From positions 248,001 to 312,000 of the forward strand of contig NZ_JALPRD010000003.1 in assembly GCF_023197165.1 (NCBI RefSeq): a stretch of DNA of 64,000 bases. The letters are read 5' to 3'. The number at the start of each line of letters is the position of its first letter. The stretch's first letter is position 1. The DNA comes from Sphingopyxis sp. MSC1_008 (GTDB lineage Bacteria > Pseudomonadota > Alphaproteobacteria > Sphingomonadales > Sphingomonadaceae). The position numbers and the translations under genes are program-made. Below the pieces are notes generated by a model. It had not been told where the DNA came from, ran no database searches, and saw only the letters and a program-made list of their open reading frames with translations. Below, piece after piece: positions 15,957 through 24,217 of the stretch.

Positions 15957-17636
15957 TTAGGCTTTGGCCGCCGTTTCCTCTTCGGCCCGCAAAGCCTTGC
16001 GGTCCAGCTTGCCGATCATCGTCTTGGGCAGGTTCAGCCGCACTTCGACTTCGCTCACCCGCTCGTGCTTGCCGAGCTGCGGATTGAGCCACGCGGCGAG
16101 CGCCTCGCCGCTGACGTTGAACCCCTCCTCGAGCGTGACGAACGCCTTGGGGGCCTCGCCGCGATAGGCGTCGGGAACGCCGAGCACGATCGCTTCCTTG
16201 ACCGCGGGATGCTCGTGGAGATGCGCCTCGATCACGCTCGGGTACACCTTGAACCCGCCGACCGCGATCATGTCCTTCAGCCGGTCGACGATGCGGATAT
16301 AGCCATCGGCCTCGACCACCGCGACGTCGCCGGTGCGCAGCCAGCCGTCGTCGGTGAAGCTGTCCTTGTCGGCCTCGGGCCGGTTCCAATAGCCCTGCAT
16401 GATCTGCGGTCCCTTGACCGCGAGCTCGCCGGGCTCGCCGTGGGGGGCATCTTTCGACGGATCCTCCTTGTCGAGCAGGCGAATATGCGTTGCAGGGATC
16501 GGTTGGCCGATCGTGCCCGGCTGGACCGGGCCTTCATAGGGGTTGGTCGCGACCACCCCCGAGCTTTCGGTGAGGCCATAGCCTTCGACGAGTGAGGCGC
16601 CGGTCGCCGCGGCGAATTTCTCGCGCAGCTCGGCCGGCATCGGCGCGCCGCCCGAGATGCAGATGCGCAAGCTGGAGAAGTCGGTCTTCGCGAGATCGGG
16701 GTGGTCGAGCAGCGCCTGGTACATCGTCGGCACGCCCGGCAGCGCGGTCGTTTTGGTACGCGTGATCGCATCGAGCGCCTGCTTGGCATCGAAGCGCGGC
16801 AGCATCGTGATCGATCCGCCGTTGAGGATCGTGCGGTTGAGCACGCAGGTGTTCGCGAAGACGTGGAAGAAGGGGAGGACGCCGAGGATGCGGTCGGGGG
16901 CGTCGTGGTCGGGGTCGATCGCGTTCACCTGCCGCGCATTGGCGGTGAGATTCTGGTGCGTCAGCTTGGCGCCCTTGGGCGTGCCGGTGGTGCCGCCGGT
17001 ATATTGGATCAGCGCGATGTCCTTTTCGGGGTCGATCGCCACGGCATCGGGCCGACCGTCATTGTCGGTGAGCGCCGAGAAACGGATAACGCGCGGGTCG
17101 GCGGGCAGTGCCGCGACCTCGCTTCGCTTGAGCAGGCGATAGAGCACCGACTTCGCCGCGGGCAGCCCGCCCGCGACCGACCCGACGACGAGCTGCTTGA
17201 GGCTCGATCCGTCGAGTACCTTGAGTGCGGTCGGCAGCAGCGCCGCGGCGCTGATCGTGAACAGCGTCTCGGTGCCCGAATCCTCGACCTGCGCTTCCAG
17301 CTCGGCGACGGTATAGAGCGGCGAGAAATTGACCACCGTCGCCCCGGCGGCGAGTGCGCCATAATAGGCCGCGACATAATGCGGGACGTTGGGAAGGAAC
17401 AGGCCGACGCGGCTGCCCTTGCCGATCCCGCGCTGCTGCAATCCGCGCGCAACGCGCGCCGCACCGCGCGCGACCTCGGCATAGCCGAACTGGCGGCCCA
17501 GAAAATCGAGCATCGGCGCATCGCCGCGCCGCGCCACGCTGGCGGCGAGCATATCGGGCAGCGACAGCGGCGGAAACTCCTGGTCCCAGGCCGTGGGGTG
17601 GCGATAATCGGTCGACCAGGAAAAGCGGCTGTCCAT
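15957..17636 (-). CDS. long-chain fatty acid--CoA ligase
   Basis: A 559-residue adenylate-forming enzyme that activates fatty acids with ATP and CoA at the cytoplasmic side. The P-loop-like motif YTGGTTGTPKG is at residues 212-222. Further core motifs are VEGYGLTESSG, DGWLRTGDVAVVEADGYIRIVDR and the hinge/catalytic lysine region LPKTMIGKLDRKALR. Size and motif order fit FadD. The 61-residue ORF follows after 63 bases and may share its transcript. Chain-length preference cannot be read. A role in beta-oxidation would fit the ETF genes at 27 kb. Confidence 0.92.
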   Translation of the reverse strand: MDSRFSWSTDYRHPTAWDQEFPPLSLPDMLAASVARRGDAPMLDFLGRQFGYAEVARGAARVARGLQQRGIGKGSRVGLFLPNVPHYVAAYYGALAAGATVVNFSPLYTVAELEAQVEDSGTETLFTISAAALLPTALKVLDGSSLKQLVVGSVAGGLPAAKSVLYRLLKRSEVAALPADPRVIRFSALTDNDGRPDAVAIDPEKDIALIQYTGGTTGTPKGAKLTHQNLTANARQVNAIDPDHDAPDRILGVLPFFHVFANTCVLNRTILNGGSITMLPRFDAKQALDAITRTKTTALPGVPTMYQALLDHPDLAKTDFSSLRICISGGAPMPAELREKFAAATGASLVEGYGLTESSGVVATNPYEGPVQPGTIGQPIPATHIRLLDKEDPSKDAPHGEPGELAVKGPQIMQGYWNRPEADKDSFTDDGWLRTGDVAVVEADGYIRIVDRLKDMIAVGGFKVYPSVIEAHLHEHPAVKEAIVLGVPDAYRGEAPKAFVTLEEGFNVSGEALAAWLNPQLGKHERVSEVEVRLNLPKTMIGKLDRKALRAEEETAAKA

Positions 17637-17771
17637 CGGGGGTTGATTTCCTTTTCGAATAGGCGGTGTTCCTTACACTAAGGTCAGTAAGGTGATTTGC
17701 AACCGGGCTCGCTTGCGGCGCGCAGTCCGGACGGCTAGGCAGCGCATATCGTCTTCGCCAGGGGTTTTGCC

Positions 17772-18308
17772 ATGCTGCAGCTGTTATCGCGTGTCGCCAC
17801 GCCGCTCGTCCTTTTCGCTTGCGCTCTCGCCGTTCCGGCGGCCGCGAAGGACAAGCTGCCGACCGCGCGGCCCGCGCAGATCCAGGAACTCTACGCCTGC
17901 CGCGACATCGCCGATCCCGCGGCGCGTCTCGCCTGTTTCGACCGCGAGGTCGGCGAACTGTCGACCGCCGACCAGGCGCGCGAAATCACCTTCACCGACC
18001 GCGAAACCGCCAAGAAGGCGCGGCGCGGGCTGTTCGGCTTTTCCTTTCCGAAGCTCGGCGGAATTTTCGGCGGCGACGAGGATGAGGTCAAGGAAATCGA
18101 AACGACGATCCGGTCGGTGAGCATGGACCGCTCGGGCAAATATACGCTCGCGATGGAAGACGACGCGGTGTGGGTGCAGATCGACACGACCAAGCTGCCG
18201 CGCCAGCCGAAGGCGGGGCAGAAGGTCAAGATCAAGGTCGCGACGATGGGCAGTTATTTCGCGACGATCGACGGCGGCCGCACGATCCGCATGAAGCGCG
18301 ACCGCTGA
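17772..18308 (+). CDS. exported protein, unknown function
   Basis: A 178-residue protein with a signal peptide (PLVLFACALAVPAAA, cleaved near residue 25). Two cysteines in the mature N-terminus (YACRDIADPAARLACFDRE) occur in a pattern seen in many exported alphaproteobacterial proteins and could form a disulfide. The C-terminal 70 residues are beta-rich, ending GGRTIRMKRDR. No domain assigned. It precedes the pabB gene by 48 bases. Confidence 0.72.
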   Translation: MLQLLSRVATPLVLFACALAVPAAAKDKLPTARPAQIQELYACRDIADPAARLACFDREVGELSTADQAREITFTDRETAKKARRGLFGFSFPKLGGIFGGDEDEVKEIETTIRSVSMDRSGKYTLAMEDDAVWVQIDTTKLPRQPKAGQKVKIKVATMGSYFATIDGGRTIRMKRDR

Positions 18309-18334
18309 TCGCCGGCGCGCGACGGGCACCCATG

Positions 18335-18362
18335 ACACAGCGATGACGATACAGCGATGACG
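18335..18362. repeat. 14-bp tandem duplication at the pabB start
   Basis: Two adjacent 14-bp units, ACACAGCGATGACG and ATACAGCGATGACG, differ at one base. The second carries the pabB ATG at 18357; the first presents an out-of-frame ATG at 18343. Confidence 0.8.
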
Positions 18363-20174
18363 GGCGGCGACGCGATCCCGCTTCCGGGGCCGGGCTGTCC
18401 GCCCTTTGTGCTGCTCGACGACGCGCGCGCCGAGGGCGCGGCGGCGGCGCGGCTGTTCGTCGATCCGGTCGAGGTGCTGACGGCCTGGTCCGCGGCCGAG
18501 GTTCCGGCGCTGCTTGCGGCGCTCGAAGCGGCGCAGGCGCGGGGGCTCCATGCGGCGGGCTATCTGACGTACGAGGCGGGCAAGGCGCTTGCACCGGCGT
18601 GGCGCGGTGCGGTCGATGCCGAAACCGGCGATGCGCCGCTCGGCTGGTTCGGGCTGTTTCACACGGTCCGGCGGATCGATGCCGACAAGGTGGCCGACCT
18701 GCTCCCCGATCCGGCGTCGGCGTGGATCGGCAAGGTCGCGCCGCGCGTCGCGCGCGCCGACTATCTGGCGGCGGTCGAAGCCGTGCTCGATTACATCCGC
18801 GCGGGCGACATTTATCAGGCAAACTTCACCTTTCGCGCCGATGTGCCCGTGCGCGGCAATCCGCTTGCCATTCATGCGCGGCTGCGGCGGACGGCGCGCG
18901 CCGGTTATGGCGGGGTGATCTGGACCGGCGAACAGGCGATCGTGTCGCACTCGCCCGAGCTCTTCTTTGCGCTGCGGGGCGGGCAGGTGATGGCGCGGCC
19001 GATGAAGGGAACCGCGGCGCGGCTTGCCGATTCCGAGGCCGATGCGATCGCGGCGCGTGCGCTCGCCGACGATCCCAAGCAGCGCGCCGAAAATCTGATG
19101 ATCGTCGACCTGATCCGTAACGACCTGTCGCGCGTCGCGGTGCCGGGGTCGGTCGCGGTGCCCGAGCTGTTCCGGGTCGAAAGCTTTCCGACGATCCACC
19201 AGCTCGTCTCCGACGTCAGTGCGCGACTGCCCGAAGGCGCCGGGGCGGTCGATGTTTTGCGCGCCGCCTTCCCCTGCGGGTCGATCACGGGCGCGCCGAA
19301 AGTGCGCGCGATGGAAATCATCGACGAACTGGAGGTGGGCGCGCGCGGGCTTTACACGGGCTCGATCGGGTTCATCGAGCCGGGGGGCGATGCGGCGTTC
19401 AATGTTGCGATCCGGACGCTTGTGTTACCGCAAAGCGCCTTGCAGGACGGCCCTGCTTGCGCCACGCTGGGATTGGGATCGGGAATCGTCGCCGACAGCG
19501 AACCGGCTGAAGAATGGCGCGAATGTCTGGCCAAGGGGGAATTTGTGGGCGCAGCGGGGGAAAGCTTCGACCTCATCGAAACGATGTTCTTTGACCCGGT
19601 CGAGGGCGTCCAGCGGCTCGAGGGGCATCTGGCGCGGATGAAGGCGAGCGCCGCTGCGCTGGGTTTCACCTTCGATCGGCACGGTGCGCGCAACAGTCTG
19701 CAATCGGCGACCTTCCGCATGCGCAGCGCCGCGCGGGTGCGGATGCGGCTCGCGCCGTCGGGAGCGCTGGCGATCGAGGTGTCGCCGCTGCCGCGGCTCG
19801 CCGAACTGCCGGTGCCGGTCGCGGTGCGCCCCGCGCCGATGGCTGCCGATGATTTCCGCCTGACGCACAAGACGAGCCTGCGCGCCGCCTATGACCGCGC
19901 ACGGCACGAAAGCGGCGCGGCCGAGGTTGTCTTCGTCGACGAGCCGGGTTTCGTCACCGAAGGGAGCTGGAGCAATATCTTCGTCGAGCGCGACGGCCAG
20001 CTGCTCACCCCGCCGCTCGCGCTGGGACTGCTCCCCGGGGTGCTGCGCGCCGAACTGATCGACAAGGGGCGCGCAGTCGAATCGCACCTGCGCCTCGCCG
20101 ACCTGGACAGTGGATTTTTCATCGGCAATTCGCTGCGCGGATTGATCCCGGCGCGGCTGGCGGAGACGAACTAG
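18357..20174 (+). CDS. pabB: aminodeoxychorismate synthase I fused to aminodeoxychorismate lyase
   Basis: A 605-residue bifunctional enzyme for p-aminobenzoate in folate synthesis. Residues about 100-385 are the chorismate-binding domain, with GDIYQANFTFRA, PMKGT (K217), IVDLIRNDLSRV and CGSITGAPKVRAME. Residues about 400-605 are a class IV aminotransferase domain acting as the PabC lyase, with ETMFFDPVEGVQRLEGHL, the probable PLP lysine in LTHKTSLRAAYDRAR, and EGSWSNIFVERDG. Such fusions are common in sphingomonads. A glutamine amidotransferase partner (PabA) is not in the window. No strong ribosome binding site precedes the start. Confidence 0.92.
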   Translation: MTGGDAIPLPGPGCPPFVLLDDARAEGAAAARLFVDPVEVLTAWSAAEVPALLAALEAAQARGLHAAGYLTYEAGKALAPAWRGAVDAETGDAPLGWFGLFHTVRRIDADKVADLLPDPASAWIGKVAPRVARADYLAAVEAVLDYIRAGDIYQANFTFRADVPVRGNPLAIHARLRRTARAGYGGVIWTGEQAIVSHSPELFFALRGGQVMARPMKGTAARLADSEADAIAARALADDPKQRAENLMIVDLIRNDLSRVAVPGSVAVPELFRVESFPTIHQLVSDVSARLPEGAGAVDVLRAAFPCGSITGAPKVRAMEIIDELEVGARGLYTGSIGFIEPGGDAAFNVAIRTLVLPQSALQDGPACATLGLGSGIVADSEPAEEWRECLAKGEFVGAAGESFDLIETMFFDPVEGVQRLEGHLARMKASAAALGFTFDRHGARNSLQSATFRMRSAARVRMRLAPSGALAIEVSPLPRLAELPVPVAVRPAPMAADDFRLTHKTSLRAAYDRARHESGAAEVVFVDEPGFVTEGSWSNIFVERDGQLLTPPLALGLLPGVLRAELIDKGRAVESHLRLADLDSGFFIGNSLRGLIPARLAETN

Positions 20175-20189
20175 CATCGAACACTTCAA

Positions 20190-20211
20190 CCCCTCTCCTG
20201 AAGGGGAGGGG
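20190..20211 (+). terminator. hairpin after pabB
   Basis: CCCCTCTCC, loop TGAA, GGGGAGGGG: nine pairs with one G-U, 15 bases after the stop codon. There is no clear U-tract (CATTGG follows). It resembles the short CCTC/GAGG hairpins that recur between genes in this window. Confidence 0.5.
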
Positions 20212-20340
20212 CATTGGAGCGTGCATAGGTAAATTATCAACCAGCGCGCTTGCGAATATCGGTCAGAGGCTTTAGGCGCGGCCGCGCGCAATTTCCTGTC
20301 CTTTTGCAGCCCGACCGCGCAAGCCACGGAAGATATCGTC

Positions 20341-21552
20341 ATGTCGCTGAAGCCCCATGTCTCCGCCGCCCTCAATCGCATCCAGCCTTCGGCGACGCTC
20401 GCGATGACCGCGCGTGTGACGGCGCTGAAAGCCGCGGGCGTCGACGTCATCGGCCTCAGCGCGGGCGAGCCCGATTTCGATACCCCCGATTTCGTCAAGG
20501 AAGCGGCGATCGAGGCGATCCGCAATGGGCAGACCAAATATACGCTCGTCGACGGCACCGTGGCGCTGAAGGACGCGATCCGCGGCAAGTTCCGCCGCGA
20601 CAATGGCCTTGAGTTCGGGCTCGACCAGATTTCGGTGAACGTCGGCGGCAAGCACACTTTGTTCAACGCGCTCGTCGCGACGGTCGACAAGGGCGACGAG
20701 GTGATCATCCCCGCGCCCTATTGGGTGAGCTATCCCGACATCGTCGCCTTTGCGGGCGGCACGCCGGTGATCATCGAGGGCACCGCGGCGCAGAACTACA
20801 AAATCACCCCGGCGCAGCTCGACGCCGCGATCACGCCGAAGACGCGCTGGGTGATGTTCAACTCGCCGTCGAACCCGTCGGGCGCCGCCTATTCGGGCGA
20901 GGAACTCGACGCGCTCGGCGAAGTGATCCGCCGCCACCCGCATGTGATGGTGATGACCGACGATATGTACGAGCATGTCTGGTACGCCGATTTCGCCTTC
21001 ACGACCTTCGCGCAGCGCTGCCCCGACCTGATCGACCGCATCCTGACGGTGAACGGCTGTTCGAAGGCCTATGCGATGACCGGCTGGCGCATCGGCTATG
21101 CCGGCGGTCCCGCATGGATCATCAAGGCGATGGGCAAGCTCCAGTCGCAGTCGACGTCGAACCCCTGTTCGATCGCGCAGGCGGCCGCCGCCGCCGCGCT
21201 CGGCGGGCCGCAGCAGTTCCTCGACGACCGCAACGCCGCGTTCCGGAAGCGCCGCGACATGGTCGTCGCGATGCTCAACGACGCGCCGGGGCTCAACTGC
21301 CCCGTCCCCGACGGCGCCTTTTATGTCTATCCCGACGCGTCGGGCTGCATCGGCAAGAAAACGCCCGACGGCAAGCTGATCGACAGCGACGAGGCGCTGA
21401 TCGACTATTTCCTCGACAGCGCCAAGGTCGCGGCGGTGCACGGCGGCGCGTTCGGCCTGTCGCCGGCGTTCCGCGTCTCCTACGCGACCTCGGAAGCCGT
21501 GCTGAAGGAAGCGTGCGTGCGCATCCAGCAGGCGTGCGCCGCGCTCAGCTGA
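20341..21552 (+). CDS. aatA: aspartate aminotransferase (class I/II, PLP)
   Basis: A 403-residue fold-type I aminotransferase that moves the amino group between aspartate and 2-oxoglutarate; alphaproteobacterial members often also act on prephenate. The PLP lysine K242 lies in NGCSKAYAMTGWRIGY. Other signatures are GLSAGEPDFDTP, NSPSNPSGA, TDDMYEHVWY and the C-terminal Arg region GLSPAFRVSYATS. The length is typical. Its transcript appears single, with a leader that starts after the pabB hairpin. Confidence 0.92.
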   Translation: MSLKPHVSAALNRIQPSATLAMTARVTALKAAGVDVIGLSAGEPDFDTPDFVKEAAIEAIRNGQTKYTLVDGTVALKDAIRGKFRRDNGLEFGLDQISVNVGGKHTLFNALVATVDKGDEVIIPAPYWVSYPDIVAFAGGTPVIIEGTAAQNYKITPAQLDAAITPKTRWVMFNSPSNPSGAAYSGEELDALGEVIRRHPHVMVMTDDMYEHVWYADFAFTTFAQRCPDLIDRILTVNGCSKAYAMTGWRIGYAGGPAWIIKAMGKLQSQSTSNPCSIAQAAAAAALGGPQQFLDDRNAAFRKRRDMVVAMLNDAPGLNCPVPDGAFYVYPDASGCIGKKTPDGKLIDSDEALIDYFLDSAKVAAVHGGAFGLSPAFRVSYATSEAVLKEACVRIQQACAALS

Positions 21553-21592
21553 CATCTCTCGGCGCAAATTTATCTGCGTAAGATTATTTTGT

Positions 21593-21602
21593 ACCGATCG
21601 GT
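21593..21602. promoter_or_regulatory. 10-bp perfect palindrome downstream of aatA
   Basis: ACCGATCGGT lies in an AT-rich context 41 bases after the aatA stop, between aatA and the small ORF/msrA unit. It could be a regulator site; a chance palindrome is also possible. Confidence 0.3.
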
Positions 21603-21635
21603 CTTGTAATCGCAGCGGCGGCGACTATTTGAACC

Positions 21636-21661
21636 TGAACGGCGGTTAACCGCCCGGTTCA
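21636..21661. promoter_or_regulatory. extended palindrome upstream of small ORF-msrA
   Basis: A perfect 14-bp palindrome GGCGGTTAACCGCC (21641-21654) is framed by further matching arms TGAAC (21636-21640) and GTTCA (21657-21661), with two unpaired bases on one side. It may be an operator for the downstream unit or the 3' hairpin of aatA, but no U-tract follows. Confidence 0.4.
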
Positions 21662-21787
21662 CCGGATAGTAAGTCATTTCCGTTAGGGTGACTGCCATCA
21701 CTGCACGGCTGGTCGGGGCGCTCCATATCGTCGGTGTAACCAAAGCGGTCAAAGCCGCGAATCGACAAGATATGAAAAGAGGCCCAT

Positions 21788-21895
21788 ATGCTCTCCATGC
21801 TCCGCTCCGACTGGTTCCTGACCATGCTCGCTGGCTTCGCGATTGGCGCGACTTACATCGTGCTCAATCAGCCGGCACTGCCGATCCCGGTGTGA
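21788..21895 (+). CDS. 35-residue single-pass membrane miniprotein upstream of msrA
   Basis: Starting at ATG 21788, this frame encodes MLSMLRSDWFLTMLAGFAIG followed by ATYIVLNQPALPIPV and a TGA. Residues 9-26 form one hydrophobic helix. AGAGG sits five bases upstream of the ATG. The TGA overlaps the GTG start of msrA in the sequence GTGA, a classical translational coupling. These signs support a real gene despite its size. Function unknown; a regulatory leader peptide is the alternative. Confidence 0.6.
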   Translation: MLSMLRSDWFLTMLAGFAIGATYIVLNQPALPIPV

Positions 21896-22581
21896 CGCCG
21901 CTGCGGCACAGCCTTTCGCTTCGCGCCGTCACGGCGCTGGTCGCAGGCGCGATCGTCGCGCAATGCACCCCGGCGCAGGCCGAAAGCGTCGTCAAGCTGC
22001 CCGCCGCGCTCGTCGATCCCGCCGTCAATGCGAAACGCGCGACCGCGGTACTCGCGGGCGGCTGTTTCTGGGGCGTCGAGGGCGTCTTTTCCAACGTCAA
22101 AGGCGTGATTTCGGTCGAATCGGGCTATCATGGCGGCAACGCCGCGACCGCCAAATATGAGCGGACCCACGACGGAAAGTCGGGCCATGCCGAGGCCGTC
22201 CGCATCGTCTATGACCCGTCGCAGGTCAGCTATGGCAGTCTGCTCCGCATCCTCTTTTCGGTGATCGCCGACCCGACGCTCAAGAATCGTCAGGGCCCCG
22301 ACACGGGCCCGCAATATCGCGCCGCGATCGTCCCACTCGACGCCAGCCAGCGCCAGGTCGCGACCGCCTATCTGTCCCAGATCGGTGGCGGCAAATATTT
22401 CGCGAAGCCGGTCGTCGTGCCGGTCGAGGCGTATAAGCGCTTCTATCCCGCCGAGGCGAATCACCAGGATTTCATGCGCCTGAATCCCAAGAACGGCTAT
22501 ATATTGCGCTGGGACGCGCCCAAGCTGGCGGCGTTGAAGCGGCTCTATCCCGATATGGTGCGGGCGAAGCCCGCGCCCTGA
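21892..22581 (+). CDS. msrA: peptide-methionine (S)-S-oxide reductase MsrA, exported
   Basis: A 229-residue MsrA, which reduces methionine-S-sulfoxide in proteins. The catalytic motif GGCFWGVEGVFSNVKGV is present with its active cysteine, followed by GYHGGN, the pattern DPSQVSYGSLLRIL and GPDTGPQYRAAIV. The N-terminal 30 residues (TPLRHSLSLRAVTALVAGAI then AQCTPAQA) form a signal peptide, so it should act in the periplasm. GTG at 21892 is taken as start because it overlaps the preceding TGA and begins exactly before the signal peptide. Resolving cysteines near the C-terminus are not obvious. Confidence 0.88.
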   Translation: MTPLRHSLSLRAVTALVAGAIVAQCTPAQAESVVKLPAALVDPAVNAKRATAVLAGGCFWGVEGVFSNVKGVISVESGYHGGNAATAKYERTHDGKSGHAEAVRIVYDPSQVSYGSLLRILFSVIADPTLKNRQGPDTGPQYRAAIVPLDASQRQVATAYLSQIGGGKYFAKPVVVPVEAYKRFYPAEANHQDFMRLNPKNGYILRWDAPKLAALKRLYPDMVRAKPAP

Positions 22582-22749
22582 CCACGGCGTACGGGCCAGG
22601 CCGGCGCCTGAAACCCGCCGGGTTCCGCCATTGGTCGCGGCAGAAGAATCATTCACCGCAAATCGCTGGTCTGCCGTCCGCCGCTGCGGGACGCAGGAAA
22701 AGCCCGAACGGGGTCGGGACGCTATAAAAGTCGCAAATGCGGGGTTCGA

Positions 22750-23895
22750 ATGAAGTTTGAGTTTTCCGGCAGGCCGCTCCTCGCTGTGTCGATGAGCGCC
22801 GCGGTGCTTGCGGGCTGCGTCAGTAGTGCCGCGATCGTTCCGCAGCCGCGCGCGCAGCAGCCAGCGGCAGCGCGCGGCCCGTCGGGGGCGGTCACCGTTC
22901 CGATCGGTCAGCCGGTGCGCTCGGCGATGCCGCGCCCCGCCGGCCCCGTTGATCCCGGCTTCCGCCGCGCTCCCGCCGGCCTCAACGACCGGATCTACGA
23001 ACTGTGGCGCGGCTTCCCCGGCAAGACCGGCATCGCGGTACAGCGTATCGACGGCGAATGGTCGCTGTCGCAGCGCGGCAGCGAGCTGTTCCCGCAGCAG
23101 AGCGTCTCGAAACTATGGGTCGCGCTCACCGTGCTCGATGCCGTCGATCAGGGGCGGATGACGCTCGACCAGCGCGTCCGCATCGGTCCCGAGGATTTGG
23201 TGGTCTTTCACCAGCCGCTCGCCGCGCGCGTCCGCGCCGAGGGATCGGTGACGATGAGTGTCCGCGACCTCATCGAAACCGCGATCACCCACAGCGACAA
23301 TCTTGCGAACGACAGCCTGCTGCGCACCGTCGGCGGGCCGACGGCCGTGCGCGCCTTCATCGCGAAAAAGGATCTCGGCTCAATCCGCTTCGGGCCCGGT
23401 GAACGCCTGTTGCAGGCGGGGACCGCGGGGCTGACGTGGCAGCAAAGCTATTCGGTCGGCCGCAATTTTCAGACCGCGCGCGCTGCGCTGTCGGCTGCGA
23501 CGCGCCAGGCGGCGATGGACAATTATCTCGCCAATCCGGTCGACGGCGCCAGCCCCGCGGCGATCGCCAGCGCGCTGACGCGGCTCGCGCGTGGGACCTT
23601 GTTGTCGCCCGAATCGACCGAATATCTGCAAGACGTGATGAGCCGCACGCGGAGCGGGCCGCGGCGGCTCAAGGCCGGGCTGCCGCCGGGCTGGCAGTTC
23701 ATGCACAAGACCGGGACCGGCCAGAATCTCGGCGGCATGACCGCGGGCTATAACGACATCGGCATCGCCACCGCGCCCGACGGCACGCGTTATGCGATCG
23801 TCGTGATGATGGGCACAACGAGCGCGGGCATTCCGGCGCGCATGGCGTTGATGCAGTCGGTGTCGTCGGCCGTCGCCGAATATCACGGAAGGTAA
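22750..23895 (+). CDS. class A beta-lactamase-like serine hydrolase lipoprotein
   Basis: A 381-residue protein with lipobox LAGC (C23) and a proline/alanine-rich linker to about residue 75. The serine hydrolase domain has all class A landmarks: S118-V-S-K121, S182-D-N184, E218 exactly 36 residues after S182 (the spacing of Glu166 from Ser130), and K320-T-G. The omega-loop reads ERLLQ rather than ExxLN, and the stretch between Glu and KTG is about 34 residues longer than usual. It may be a true beta-lactamase or a related peptidase. It is followed by a small lipoprotein gene. Confidence 0.85.
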   Translation: MKFEFSGRPLLAVSMSAAVLAGCVSSAAIVPQPRAQQPAAARGPSGAVTVPIGQPVRSAMPRPAGPVDPGFRRAPAGLNDRIYELWRGFPGKTGIAVQRIDGEWSLSQRGSELFPQQSVSKLWVALTVLDAVDQGRMTLDQRVRIGPEDLVVFHQPLAARVRAEGSVTMSVRDLIETAITHSDNLANDSLLRTVGGPTAVRAFIAKKDLGSIRFGPGERLLQAGTAGLTWQQSYSVGRNFQTARAALSAATRQAAMDNYLANPVDGASPAAIASALTRLARGTLLSPESTEYLQDVMSRTRSGPRRLKAGLPPGWQFMHKTGTGQNLGGMTAGYNDIGIATAPDGTRYAIVVMMGTTSAGIPARMALMQSVSSAVAEYHGR

Positions 23896-23901
23896 TCGAG
23901 G

Positions 23902-24213
23902 ATGAAGATTGCCGCCCTGCCGCTGGCCATGCTGGCACTCGCGCTCGCCGGATGCGCGACGCCCGAGACGCGGCTGCGCACCGGGCTCAACAATGCTGGC
24001 CTGTCGAAGGCGATGTCGGCGTGCATGGCCGAACGCATGGTCGACCGGCTGTCGCTGGTCCAGCTCCGCCGCCTGTCGGCGCTCGGCAGCCTCAAGGACA
24101 AGCATGTCACCGATCTTTCGCTCGACCAGTTTTTTCGCAAGGTCCGCGCGCTCAAGGATCCCGAGATCCTGACCGTATCGACCAGCTCGGCGGCGCTCTG
24201 CGCGCTGCGTTAA
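23902..24213 (+). CDS. small hypothetical lipoprotein
   Basis: A 103-residue protein with signal peptide and lipobox ALAGC (cysteine at residue 18). The mature part is helical and basic (SKAMSACMAERMVDRLSLVQ, then RRLSALGSLKDK) and has two further cysteines. It begins six bases after the beta-lactamase-like gene, so the two probably form an operon. Function unknown. Confidence 0.72.
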   Translation: MKIAALPLAMLALALAGCATPETRLRTGLNNAGLSKAMSACMAERMVDRLSLVQLRRLSALGSLKDKHVTDLSLDQFFRKVRALKDPEILTVSTSSAALCALR

Positions 24214-24217
24214 GCCA

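Noticed and set aside
21570..21752. 60-codon minus-strand open frame upstream of the msrA unit
   Set aside because: It spans the palindromes, lacks a ribosome binding site and shows no protein-like composition.
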